Shown here: in pieces, positions 22,801 through 32,714 of the stretch | How positions within the stretch are numbered: the first letter of the stretch is position 1 | How the letters are laid out: each line of letters opens with the position of its first letter | Source: Caenorhabditis elegans | Lineage: Eukaryota > Nematoda > Chromadorea > Rhabditida > Rhabditidae | Assembly (NCBI RefSeq): GCF_000002985.6 | Contig: NC_003279.8 | Span: 62,001-126,000, forward strand | Reading direction: 5' to 3' | Length of the DNA stretch: 64,000 nucleotides | The notes under the pieces: model-generated | The model's input: the letters and a program-made list of their open reading frames with translations, nothing else | The model's database searches: none | What the model was told of the DNA's origin: nothing | Made by a program: the position numbers and the translations under genes

Positions 22801-25800
22801 TTCCATTATTTTCCATATAATATGCATTTTCCCAGACTCCTACGAGCAATACGTTACACTGCAAAACGGTTGGAATACGAAACTCTCGAGAACCGGATGG
22901 CTTCATCTCGTCAAGCTGTGCCTTCAGACTACCTATCAGACGATTCAATGGATTGTTGATAGAGATCGATCGGTTATTTTACAGGGTACTATCAATTTAG
23001 GTTTTATTCAGAGAGAGAGAGATAGCAATTTTCAAAATATTTACAAACGAGTTAGTCATTTACATCCACAATCGACTGATCAGAATCTGATTCGTGGCCG
23101 TTTTCCTCCGCCAGAACTTTAGGAACTTGCACCGAACTACTTGCTGCTTGATCCTCCCCCTCCAGAGGATCTTCTCCAGATGGGATACAACTTTTGATGA
23201 AGCTGATCATCGGATCCTCCTCTCCATCATCCGAACTAGTTTGTCTGAGAAGAATATCAACCAGTGTCTGCATTAAATCACCGGGTTCCGTTCTTGCTCG
23301 TCGAGTACTCAAATTGTGTCGGCACATGAATTTGTCCAACCATCCGCGGGATGCCTGAATGATAAAGGTGGAGTAGCGTCGAATAGTTATTTTTTATGTT
23401 TTTCATATACTCGTTTGCATTAAAGTAACGGCTCTCCTACCTTGAAATCCGAGTTCTGACTGATTTTCTTTGCCGTTTCACCGATGATTCTTCTGGTGAC
23501 TCGTTGTTTCTCCTTACGCTGATCGTGAACCCATTTAATCAATTCCTTATCAACGTCGTCATACTTTAAAGGTCTTCCACCTCCCGAAAGTCGCTTTGTT
23601 GCAGTTGAGCCGTTGTCTTCTCTGAAAGTGTTATTTGCCAAAAGGCAGCAAGTCGAAAATTTTTCAAAAAGAAAATTTGAAATCGAACAGAGAATTTATG
23701 TTATGCCCGTATTTCAAAATATAGGAATAGTTGAAATGACTTCTTTTGATAGGATTAATTATAAGCCTAGAAAAAATCATAGTATTTGGAATAAAAGGTC
23801 CATAAAAGGTTCTCAATTGATAGGGCTTGCATGTAGGCGTTAAACCCTGCCTTTAAGGCGACCTCCGCTTGCCTCTCGGTTACGCCTTACGTTGTGCTAA
23901 AACATAATCAATCTTTTTTTTTTTAATTTCTATTTTGATTTTCATCAAATTGAGAGAAATGAGAAAATTAGAAATTTGTAAATTCACATAGGCGGGTTTC
24001 AAGCAGGACCCTGACACCGCGCATGCCTAACATGAAAGTCCTAGCCCTGGACTATTTTTTTGAACACAAAAATATGTCCGAAGTGGCAAAACTTACAACT
24101 GCTTCTCGATTTCAGCTTTCTGGGCGATCCACTGTTGAATGTTTTGCCTATTCACATTCAAATCCTTTGCTGCTTTCGATATATTCTTATGTTCAAGGGC
24201 ATAATTTATGGCATGCAGTTTGAACTTCAAGTCATACGTTCTTTTTCGAGTTTTTACAGGCACTTCTGTAGGGATTTCGCTCATTGGTTTTCTCTGAAAA
24301 ATAAGTATATAACAAGCAAAGTCTTAACTAGTCAGCAAGTTATTGGAAATAAAACATGTGAGAAAAGCGAACGAAGGGGCAAGACTAATGGAGACAGCAA
24401 ATTGGCACACACGCAGAGAGACATGGCTAATAGAGTGTGCAAGACTATTAGAGGGTAGAGGCAGTGAGACGAATTTCCGACTGGTCAGAATGTAAAGGGG
24501 GTGCAAGGCTAATAGGAGGAGACAAGACAAATAGAAAAACTACATTATTATATGAAAAGAGAGTAAGACTGAATACGTGTATGGGCACCCCACATATTTG
24601 TATGTAAGTAGTTATGTAAATGACTTTTTGGAATTGAAAAGAAAATACCAAGAAATGGAAAAAACCTCCGGTCAATCGTAAAAAAATTATGAAAGAAGTT
24701 CGATCTACTCGGCTACGATTTACAGTTTCCCTTACTGATTTCTACTAAAATGCATTAATCTTGAGTTTATCTCTAACAAATTGATGGTACTTTTGAATGG
24801 TTATAACACCGGATATTTTGCAGAAGACGAAGGATCAGATATGTCGATTATTGTGGCCAGCCTCACGCAAATGTGCTGTGATCCATTTTACAGAACAACT
24901 ACGGGTGAGTTTATTAAATGTTTTTTCTGTACTAAAAATGGGGTTTAAAAAACTAATTTTAATTTAGTTCTCTCCTTGTATTAATTTCCAAAATTTTCCG
25001 AAATTTTTTTTTCAATTTAAAAATCAATTTCAGGTCTTCAACAACTCATCGAAAAAATGTGGATTGCCCTTGGCCACCCATTTGGTGAACGGCTACTCGG
25101 AAGAACCGACGATGATCCATCGAGACGTGGAAAACCACAGAATAAAATGAGAACTGACGTCATGCCGACGTGGTTGCTCTTCTTGGATTGTGTTTCACAG
25201 CTACATCGAATATATACATTTGAGTAGGTTTGGTAAAAAAAATGTTTTCCCCCGCAAAAAAATGTTTTCCTCAAAAAATTTGAATTTCCCACCCAAAATT
25301 TTTCTCAAAAATTTTTTTAAAAATTAATTTTAAAATTGTTTTCTCAAAAAATTTGAATCTCCCGGATTTAAAAATTCCAAAAATTCGTCTATCAATAAAT
25401 TTTATATTGTTTTCGAATTTCGAATCATAAAAATTAGTTTCAAGTTAACACACCTTTTTTTTCAAATAATTTTTTTAAAAAATAATTTTAAAAACAATTA
25501 ATTTTTTTCCTATTTCCAGATTCACATTCTCTCCACACGTTCTCATTGCACTATGGGATCTTTCATTAACTGGAATGGTTCCATCAATGGCTTGTAATAA
25601 TCTGGAAGAGCAATTACTCGCAAAAGTCGGCGGTGGACCATTCCCATTGGATCGATATTTTGAGAAAAGCTACTCGAAATTATTTGGAAATATTTGGCAC
25701 GACGCAGTGCTTTTTATGGAATCTATTAAGAAAAGTTGGTGCTTTTTAAGAAAAAAATTTTATATCGATTGTTCTTTTCTTTTTGATTTCAGCTACTTTT

Positions 25801-28607
25801 TCACCTCGGTCAGCAACATTTTTTTGCAACATTTTGGACGTGGCCGCGAAAAAAAAATTGGTGGCCGAGTTTTCTTTTTTTTCACTGCCATTAATTTCCG
25901 AGAGGAAAATCTAGGAATTAAAATTTTTTCGAAAGTATACAATGTTGACCGAGAAAAAATCGGTGGCCGAATTTTCTCTTTCTTCTCTGCCACGTTATTT
26001 TAGTAAAAAATTAGAAAAAAAAACACAAAATGTTGTTCAAATTTTGGAAAAAGTCTGTAAAAACAACAAAAAATTGATGGCCGAGTTTTTTTTCCATTTT
26101 CGCGGCCACGTGACAAGCAGTGATTTCTCAAATGTTTTCAGGAAAAAAAAACAGGCGGAATTCAGATAATTCTACGAAAACTATTTTTGTTTCTGGAAAA
26201 AAGTCAAAACTTGAAAATCGGTGGTCGAGTGTTCTCTTTTTTTGCGGCCTTATCTCGATTTTTCCAGATCAACCAGTGTGTGCTCACTCGAAATTCCTTC
26301 AATGTGAATTTATTCGGCCACCGACGTCGTTTTGCGATATTCAACTGTGGTCCGAGTGCTATCTTCGATGGATTCCTCCGGCAAACGGGAAAAATTCGGG
26401 AAAACTCGGCGAAGAACTCTCGCTGGACGAGAAAATGATCGAAATGGCCAAAAAATGGAACAGTTCCGAGTGGAAAATGCATTTGGACCTACCGGAAGAG
26501 GTGACCAAACTTTTCGGATTTATAGGCTCTAAACATATTTTTACTTTCAATTCTTAAATTTTTAGTATTCATCTGCATATCCTTACTCGATTCCGGAGAT
26601 TTCCCGCCCAATAATGGATTTAAATGATTTTGATATGATCCGGCCGGATGATTTCGACGCAATGTCCATGAATTCATCCATCAACTCATATTCGTTCGTT
26701 AATACGGTAGGGATACTTATTAGCTCGGAAAATAAATTACGACATATTTTGTCTCGAATTTTTTATAGGTGACTTATAATAGACATTTAGTGTCTAGGCA
26801 CACATAAAAGTTAGATCTTTTTCAGCTATCGTTTCGATACTTTCACACAAAAGTAGGTTTTTTTTCGCAACTTTGTAAATTGAAAAATCAATAGGTCGGC
26901 AAATAATTGTTGGCGTATTTTGTCAATTCACGATATTTATCAAAAATTTTATATGTGACTTCTGGTAGAAATTTATTATGGTTGGCAATAAGTACTGAGT
27001 CAAAATTCATATAACTTGTTTTGTTGCTTATCGATTTTTTTTAATTGCCGGAGTTCATGTTATTAACTATGGGCTTTCATCTGAAAGTAGTCACAAAACA
27101 TTTTAAAAACTCGAAGTGATCCAAGTCGAAACAACTTTTTCAAGGTTTACGCCCTCTTATTTTTTCTCTTATTTTCAGCATTGATATGAGTTTATGTACG
27201 GATCAAGAGTGTCGGTTTTTCGATTTTTGTATAAAATCGAAATTTTTTTTTTGATTTTTCGATTTTCCCTGAAAAACACACAATTGAAAAATGTCACTCT
27301 TGGTACGGATATTGCTAAATCTATTATACAATGTGAGAATCCAATAAAAGTTTTATATTTTATTTTTGCAGCCAGTTCGTAACAACACGACAACAGAATC
27401 AATATTCGATCATTCGACACTTGAGAAACGAAATCGTCGAGCAGCTGCCACAATTGGCTCCGAATCGCCAGTTATTCAAATGAGACCAAAAGAGCAAATT
27501 GTCGGATATTCGAAATATGCATTTGATGATTCATTATCACCAAGACCACATTCCCGAACTGTTGAGACGCCTATTTTAAAGAATGTACGGGATTTTTGGA
27601 AAATTTAAAATTTGGAAAATGAAAAATTCAAACAAAACAATTTTTTCGCTTTCAAATTTCATAAAAATTTATGTTAAAAATAGTTTTTAATTGAATTTTT
27701 AAAAAATTCTTACTGAAAACTTTCGAAATAATTAAAAAAAAAAACCAAACTATATTTGTTTTTTTATTATTGAAAAAGTTAAAAAAAATGTTTTTTTTTG
27801 ATAATTTTACACTGCTCGCCTTCAAAATTTGATGAAAATCTTAATACTAGATTTTTTTAATTTTTCATTTAAGACTTTTCGAAAAATTCGAAAGTTCAAA
27901 AAAAAAAATCCAAAAAAAATTTCACTCAAATCAATCGCCTTCAAAATTTGATAAAAACTCGATGAAAATTTTGTGGAATTAAAATGTTTAATTTATCATT
28001 CTGAGGCACCACGTTTTCAAGATCTGGTGGGATTCCGGATCTACATTCTTCATTTCAGCGCAAAATCCCTAAATCCGGAATTCCACCGAATCTTGAAACC
28101 GTGGTGCCTCATCATTCTACCTTTAAAAACTCGAAATTATAAAAAATTCTGCAAAACTCTAAAAAAATTTGATTTTCGATTTTCGAAAATTTATCTTTTT
28201 TTGTATTTAACATTCAATAAAATATTGATGAAAAAATTTCTAGAATCATATTTTTAAATTTTGCTTTACAAAATTTTTTAAAAATCTACAATCGTTCACT
28301 TTCTTGCCTTCAAAATTTGAATGAAGAAAAAATTTCAAAAACTTTAAGAATTAAATTTAAAATGTGCTCAAAAAATTCTTTAAAAATATGCGTTTCCCTA
28401 ATAATTTCCATGTTTCAGTCCCCATCGCCCTCCTACACCCCATTTCACCCGACGCCCGTTCACCGGAGCAACACCGTCCGTGCCGACAATCGCCCAATTC
28501 CCCCGCCCCGGCCGCAGGGCCTAGGAACACTGACCCCATCACGCCCCGAGATAAGAGCTCATCGAGATGATATAGAGAGCCCTACTATTCGGGTCACAAG
28601 ATTTTGA
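19885..28607 (+). CDS. mtm-10: Myotubularin-related pseudophosphatase, MTMR10/11/12 type
   Basis: Exons, all in phase: 19885-19963, 20016-20137, 20586-20676, 21181-21420, 22190-22313, 22388-22567, 22614-22738, 22836-22985, 24824-24904, 25034-25223, 25520-25734, 26268-26500, 26566-26706, 27372-27584, 28419-28607; about 790 residues. The N-terminal part is PH-GRAM-like (GHVICTKVRLRFYP). The myotubularin core follows (FPIWVWSRANGHSALF, then ILQGEDEGSDMSIIVASLTQ, DPFYRTTTG, LLFLDCVSQLHRIY). Where active members carry HCSDGWDRT, this protein reads QGEDEGSDM, so the catalytic Cys and Arg are both absent, as in human MTMR10/12. Such inactive members act as partners or adaptors for active PI(3)P/PI(3,5)P2 phosphatases. 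The C-terminus is Pro/Ser-rich. The start codon is not resolved: the first exon opens behind an acceptor without an in-frame ATG. The gene symbol is from memory. Intron 22986-24823 hosts another gene. Confidence 0.88.
20155..21035. repeat. Dispersed ATACATTCGTGAAAA ... CAGTTTAAAGGCGC units in two neighbouring introns
   Basis: At least six variants of atacattcgtgaaaa occur at about 20172, 20308, 20386, 20515, 20726, 20898 and 21011. Three are followed by cagtttaaaggcgc (about 20198, 20333, 20922). They lie in the introns on both sides of the exon at 20586-20676, so the repeat either spread locally or was there before the exon boundaries. Confidence 0.65.
21655..21975. repeat. Palindromic MITE-like family, copy 3
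   Basis: The left arm gaatgcgtattgcacaacat / ctcgtagcgaaaactacag is mirrored by gtaatttcgctacgcgatac / gtgcgtcaaatat. It sits in a myotubularin-gene intron. Confidence 0.85.
23052..24284 (-). CDS. CENP-B/Tigger-type tandem HTH DNA-binding protein, nested in an intron
   Basis: Three exons read leftward (24284-24097, 23621-23441, 23354-23052) join in phase to give 223 residues. Residues ~10-62 form a psq-type helix-turn-helix (YDLKFKLHAINYALEHKNIS, then KAAKDLNVNRQNIQQWIAQK). Residues ~77-145 form a CENPB/Tc5-type HTH (GRPLKYDDVDKELIKWVHDQ, then GWLDKFMCRHNLSTRRART). The rest is an acidic tail (SSDDGEEDP, ENGHESDSDQS). Families with this pair include CENP-B, Jerky, pogo and Tigger transposases. 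Here the DDE catalytic domain that normally follows is absent, so this is a transposon-derived DNA-binding protein, not a transposase. It lies wholly inside one intron of the myotubularin gene, on the opposite strand. A TTTTTCAG acceptor sits just before the ATG. Its first intron contains a GCGCGGTTTCAGG-type repeat. Confidence 0.85.
23805..24035. repeat. GTAGGCGCGGTTTCAGG-type repeat, copy 2
   Basis: The words tgtaggcgttaaaccctgcc and ggcgacctccgcttgcctc lie at the left and aggcgggtttcaagcagg / cgcgcatgcctaacatg at the right, with an AT-rich centre. The copy fills most of the first intron of the nested HTH gene. Confidence 0.55.
25855..26255. repeat. Tandem-like GGTGGCCGAGTTTTC units in a myotubularin-gene intron
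   Basis: Variants of ggtggccgagttttc appear at about 25860, 25962, 26076 and 26219, spaced roughly 100-140 bp, several with a downstream ggccacg partner. The same word occurs in inverted arrangement at 16089-16110, 36138-36172 and 51395-51420, so it is a dispersed family with a local expansion here. Confidence 0.65.
28003..28112. repeat. Compact palindrome with GAGGCACCACG ends
   Basis: gaggcaccacgttttcaaga at the left pairs with tcttgaaaccgtggtgcctc at the right. Inside, ggtgggattccgga pairs with tccggaattccacc. Related longer copies are at 41250-41635 and, degenerate, at about 15895-16065. Confidence 0.85.
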
Positions 28608-29358
28608 AGAAAAAGTTATACTTTTATTTTAATTTCCGCTCAAAATCGGAATTTTCTATAAATATGCCCCTTTAAATTGAGCTACAGTAGTCACGTCGAA
28701 AAATTTTCAATTTTTTTGAATTTTTTGAATTTTTTCATCCAGTTATAAAAAAAAGCTTGCCCCTCAGCTCTACCCCATTTTTCTTTCATTTGTCACCTAC
28801 TTCCTTCATATATGCCCGGTTAATTATGTATTTTTTGATGCTTTTTTAGTCCCGCCACGGTTTTTTTCATTTCGAAAAGTCGATCGATTATCGATTTTTT
28901 CGAAAATTTGGAAAATTTGGAGAAAATCTAAATATTATCGATTTTAAGCTAAAATTTTAAGATTTTATTTTTTCAAATAAAATTTTGGAAATGTTTTTTT
29001 GAAAAAAAAAGTGCAAAAAACACTCAAGGGAAAATTTTTAAAAAATTGGAAAAAATCTTGAAAGTTTGTCGATTTTTCAGTGTGCATTTTGGAGTTATCG
29101 GTTTTCTTTCCGAATTTTCATCAAATTTATTTTTGATCTACCAAAAAATCTCTAAAACCCCGTGGCGGGAACCTACTTCACTTTTATTCTGCATAATTAG
29201 ACAAAAATGTGATTATTTTCTCATTTCAAAACTTGTTACATATTTTGTGTTGTGATACATATGTCTAAATTTTTACGGACTGAAAAAATACTTTTTTCTT
29301 AATGTTTTTGAAATTTTCATTATTGGTGGCGTCATCCATGTCTATTTGATTTTCCAGA

Positions 29359-29372
29359 CCCCCCCCCCCCCC
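29359..29372 (+). repeat. C14 homopolymer between splice acceptor and start codon
   Basis: Fourteen consecutive C follow a TTTTCCAG acceptor ending at 29357 and end seven bases before the ATG at 29379. Other long G/C runs in the window are C12 at 61958-61969 and G10 at 62783-62792. In a spliced-leader mRNA the tract would form most of the 5' UTR of the NAA38-like gene. Confidence 0.85.
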
Positions 29373-29378
29373 TCTAAA

Positions 29379-30648
29379 ATGAAAAGAACAAGACGATTGA
29401 CAGCTAGCATGTGCGACGATCAAAGTACCGATTTGATTCAGTTGAAGGGACACGAGAACGCGAAAAAGTCGGAAGCCCATCTGAAAGTGCTGGAATACAT
29501 TGGCAAACGCTATGAAATTCGAATGACCGACGGGCGGTACATACGTGGCACGATGATCGCCACTGACAAGGACGCTAATATGGTTTTCAACAAGGTAAAA
29601 ATTTGATGAAAATTTGGTCCAAAAGCTCATAGTTTCAAATATTTTTCCTTAAAATTATGCGCCGCAGGCAAAACAACATTCCGCCTTTTTCTATTGCTGG
29701 CTTAGTTTTCGCAATTTTCTCGGCTACCAGGCTACTGCAAAAATGATCGATCCGTGAATTGTGCAAACATCTGAGTTACACAGAGAGTGGGGCGGAGCGG
29801 AACATCGCAACACTGCCGCATGGTTTTTCCACAACTTTTTTTTTCAAGAAAGTTTCGATTGTACTTGTTTTTTCTCTTTTTTGTATAAAAATGGTATTCA
29901 TTCTAAATAATTCACATATGCTAAATTGCATATAAAAACATGGAATATCCTCTCAAATTAAGAGTCTTAATCTTATTAGAATTAAATTGGATATCATTTT
30001 CATTCGAAAAGAAAGAGAAAGAAACAAGTAAAATCGAAACTTTTTTGAAAAAAATGCTTGATTTTATTTCATTTTCGTTGTTTTTTTTTCAGTATTTAAC
30101 TTTTGAACGATCGATTATTTATAAGGTTTGCGGTTAAAAACGATGAATTTCGTGTTTTTCTTTTCTGGATTCAAATGACAAGTTTTAACCAATTCGAATG
30201 TCAAACACGGAAAAATAAGCGAAAATAACAAAAAATCGTGTATTGTAACCAAAAAGTTCTCCACGAGTAGTACACTAGAGCCGACGCGCCGCAGGTTTGC
30301 AAAACAACGCCCACCCCGTTTTCTGCGCGGCACTACACAATTTTCTATCTCACGAATAAATATTTCAGAAAAGGCAGGATTTTGTCTGAAAATCATGAAA
30401 AATCAAGTTTTTTTCAGGTTTCCAACGCTGAAATGGTTGGAATTAGGGTTTGTTACCAAAAATCGTATAATATTAAAATCCCAGTGCTTCTCTGTCTTTC
30501 AGCAATTTCTTTTAATTTCCAGGCAGACGAGCGATGGGACAAAGATCCACAATTGAAAGGAGTCCGATTTCTAGGGCAAGCGATGATCTCGAAAAAGCAC
30601 GTGGAATCGATGCACGCGTTGCCGGACCCTAAAGAAACTGAAATTTGA
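29379..30648 (+). CDS. LSm-fold protein resembling NAA38 (NatC auxiliary subunit)
   Basis: Exons 29379-29594, 30418-30447 and 30523-30648 give 123 residues (113 if the second ATG at 29409 is used). The protein has an Sm1-like segment (LKVLEYIGKRYEIRMTDGRY, then IRGTMIATDKDANMVFNK) and an Sm2-like segment (GVRFLGQAMISKKHVESMHA). The order, the R-MTDGR-x-I-x-G-x-x-x-x-x-D-x-x-x-N core and the short length fit NAA38/LSMD1. In yeast and animals this subunit joins the catalytic and large subunits of NatC to acetylate N-termini. The middle exon is only 30 nt, but it has good splice signals and keeps frame. The gene follows the myotubularin gene by about 750 bp on the same strand. Another divergent LSm protein cannot be excluded. 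Confidence 0.75.
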
Positions 30649-31181
30649 TCCAGTTTTCTTATTTTCTCTAATTTATCCCATCCTTTTCTTGTCAAGATTA
30701 ATATAAATTAATTTTTATCGAAGCGATTTTTGTTCATCTCATCCAAATATGAAAAAACATTCGAAAAAAAATCGCAGGCTTCACTTGGAACCGCGCGCCA
30801 TCAGTTGAAAATGCTGAATATGTACAAAGACTGGAAAATATTAAATTTTTATGTTTAAAATTTCACGTTTTTCGTGTTTTCCACAAAAAAGCAATGCATT
30901 GTCGTTTTTCAAAAAACACTCATGGTAAACGAAGTCCCCGTGGAGTACACGACAATGTCGCATCGAGACCCAAACTGGGAAACGCCTGCGCCTTTAATTT
31001 TAGGAGTTTAATTTTCGAATTTCGAGTTATTTTTTTCTCAAGTCTTTTTGCGACTTTTTTTTGAATATTTTATTACTTGTAGCGCTGAAATATGACAGTT
31101 ATTATAGCGTCACACTGGGGACCTCAATCAAAACAGGTATTTTTCAAAATTTCGCCGTAAAATCTAATAACCAATTTTGAG

Positions 31182-32714
31182 ATGTTGCCACCCGAGCCCC
31201 CACGGATAATTCTGAGAGAAGTTCCGGTCCAGAATAACCAGAAAGAGCATCCACCGGTTCAGGAGATCAAAACCGTGTCCAGCAAGTCGAAGGAACATCG
31301 CGTCAGTTCGAGCCGGAAAATTCCGGATCACTTCGACGTGGGCCCACGGTTCTACATGAATGTCCCCGCAGATGGCTCAGAAGTGTTCGAGGACGACGAA
31401 AAAGACGTCGAGAACGAGTGTTGGGCGGTGATCGAAAGAATAGGAAGCGAGGATGACAAGTTCGAGGCCTCTGAGCTTGTCGAGTACCGCGATCACGATT
31501 GGTACATCGCTTTGGCGATTAATAAGGAGAAAACGCCGGATAAGGCGAATTATCAAGTAGGAATTACGAAAAAAATTTTGATTTTCAATCTCATTTTTTA
31601 AATTTCAGCACCTACTCTACAGCTATCGAGGCGGAATCCAACGCATAATTCTCACGCCTCAACAGACGGATTCGATCGACAAAACGCCGCTAGTGAAGTA
31701 CAAAATCATCGGAGACGGTCTGTACGAAGTGCTTCCGATTCACTCGTCCCTTCCTCAAACTGGTCTAATCAGTCCCAAATATCGTTACAACAAAGGCGTC
31801 GAGCTTCGGATTTTCGGGATAGTGAATTGGATTGATTTTGTGTTGGACGACGATCATCAGACGCACAGGACGATGGTTTGGACAGATGCGGTCGGACCGA
31901 TCTATCTGAGTGCCGCGGATCGAGCCAATATTCGACGGAAGCTGCTGCTGACCGAGATGCAGATTTTCGCGCCGTTGCGAATGTGCCATATTACTGTCAA
32001 GGCGGAATTTAACTTGTTAGTTAAAAAAAACGCGTAAAAAGAATAATAGTTCCAAATTTTCAGCTCGATTCCCGATGGTTCCCCGATTCAATGGACCATA
32101 TCATCGTTCCAGCCACTCATCGAAGAATCAGAGAAGGATCCGAATATTGGGCGCAATTTATGGCCAGCGAGAGTGCTCAGATTCGATGATTTAGTCGTTA
32201 CAAAGAAGGTGCTTAATCATTTTAATATTAAATTTTAACAGCATTTATAATTATTTATCTATTTCCAGACACCGAACGGCTACTGGCTGAAGTCTCAAAG
32301 ATTGGAGGGTCACGTTAATGTGTTCGCCGGTGCAAATCAAATCGGAATCATTGAGTCGGCGGGTGAAAAATACGCGACGAAGGGAAGCATGATGGCGTTC
32401 GTGGTTCCGTGCTATCAGAACAGCACGTTTGCATATTTCGAAGCACTTATCGCCGGACCCCCGCGAGTCGTGATGATTATTACCGAAGGACGCTTTCTGA
32501 ATTATTGCCCGAAGACGTGGCCACCGTCTGTTCGGAAAATGCGTGATCAGTATCAGAAAGAGCACGTTGTAAGCACAATTTTCCAGAGAAAAAGGCTTTC
32601 GATAAATTTTCTTATTTTCAGCTGAAATCCGAAGTCCGAAGTTCACCAATCTGCATGAAACAGCCGGATTATTGCCTCAAATCACTACGAGGATTCAGCG
32701 AGTGCCCATTTTGA
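31182..32714 (+). CDS. Unrecognised protein, five exons, likely nematode-specific
   Basis: Exons 31182-31556, 31609-32015, 32064-32208, 32269-32568 and 32622-32714 join in phase to 439 residues. I do not recognise a family. The first ~80 residues are charged and Ser/Pro-rich. The rest looks globular, with two similar-sized beta-rich halves (HLLYSYRGGIQRIILT to MCHITVKAEFNL, and NGYWLKSQRLEGHVNVFAG to VVMIITEGRFLNYCP). There is no signal peptide or membrane segment. The C-terminus has three cysteines (PICMKQPDYCLKS, SECPF). The ATG follows an AATTTTGAG acceptor-like sequence. A short upstream exon (ATG at 31091, ending at a GTATTT donor at 31136) could also join in phase and add 15 residues. 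The codon pattern and exact phases make it a real gene. Confidence 0.8.
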
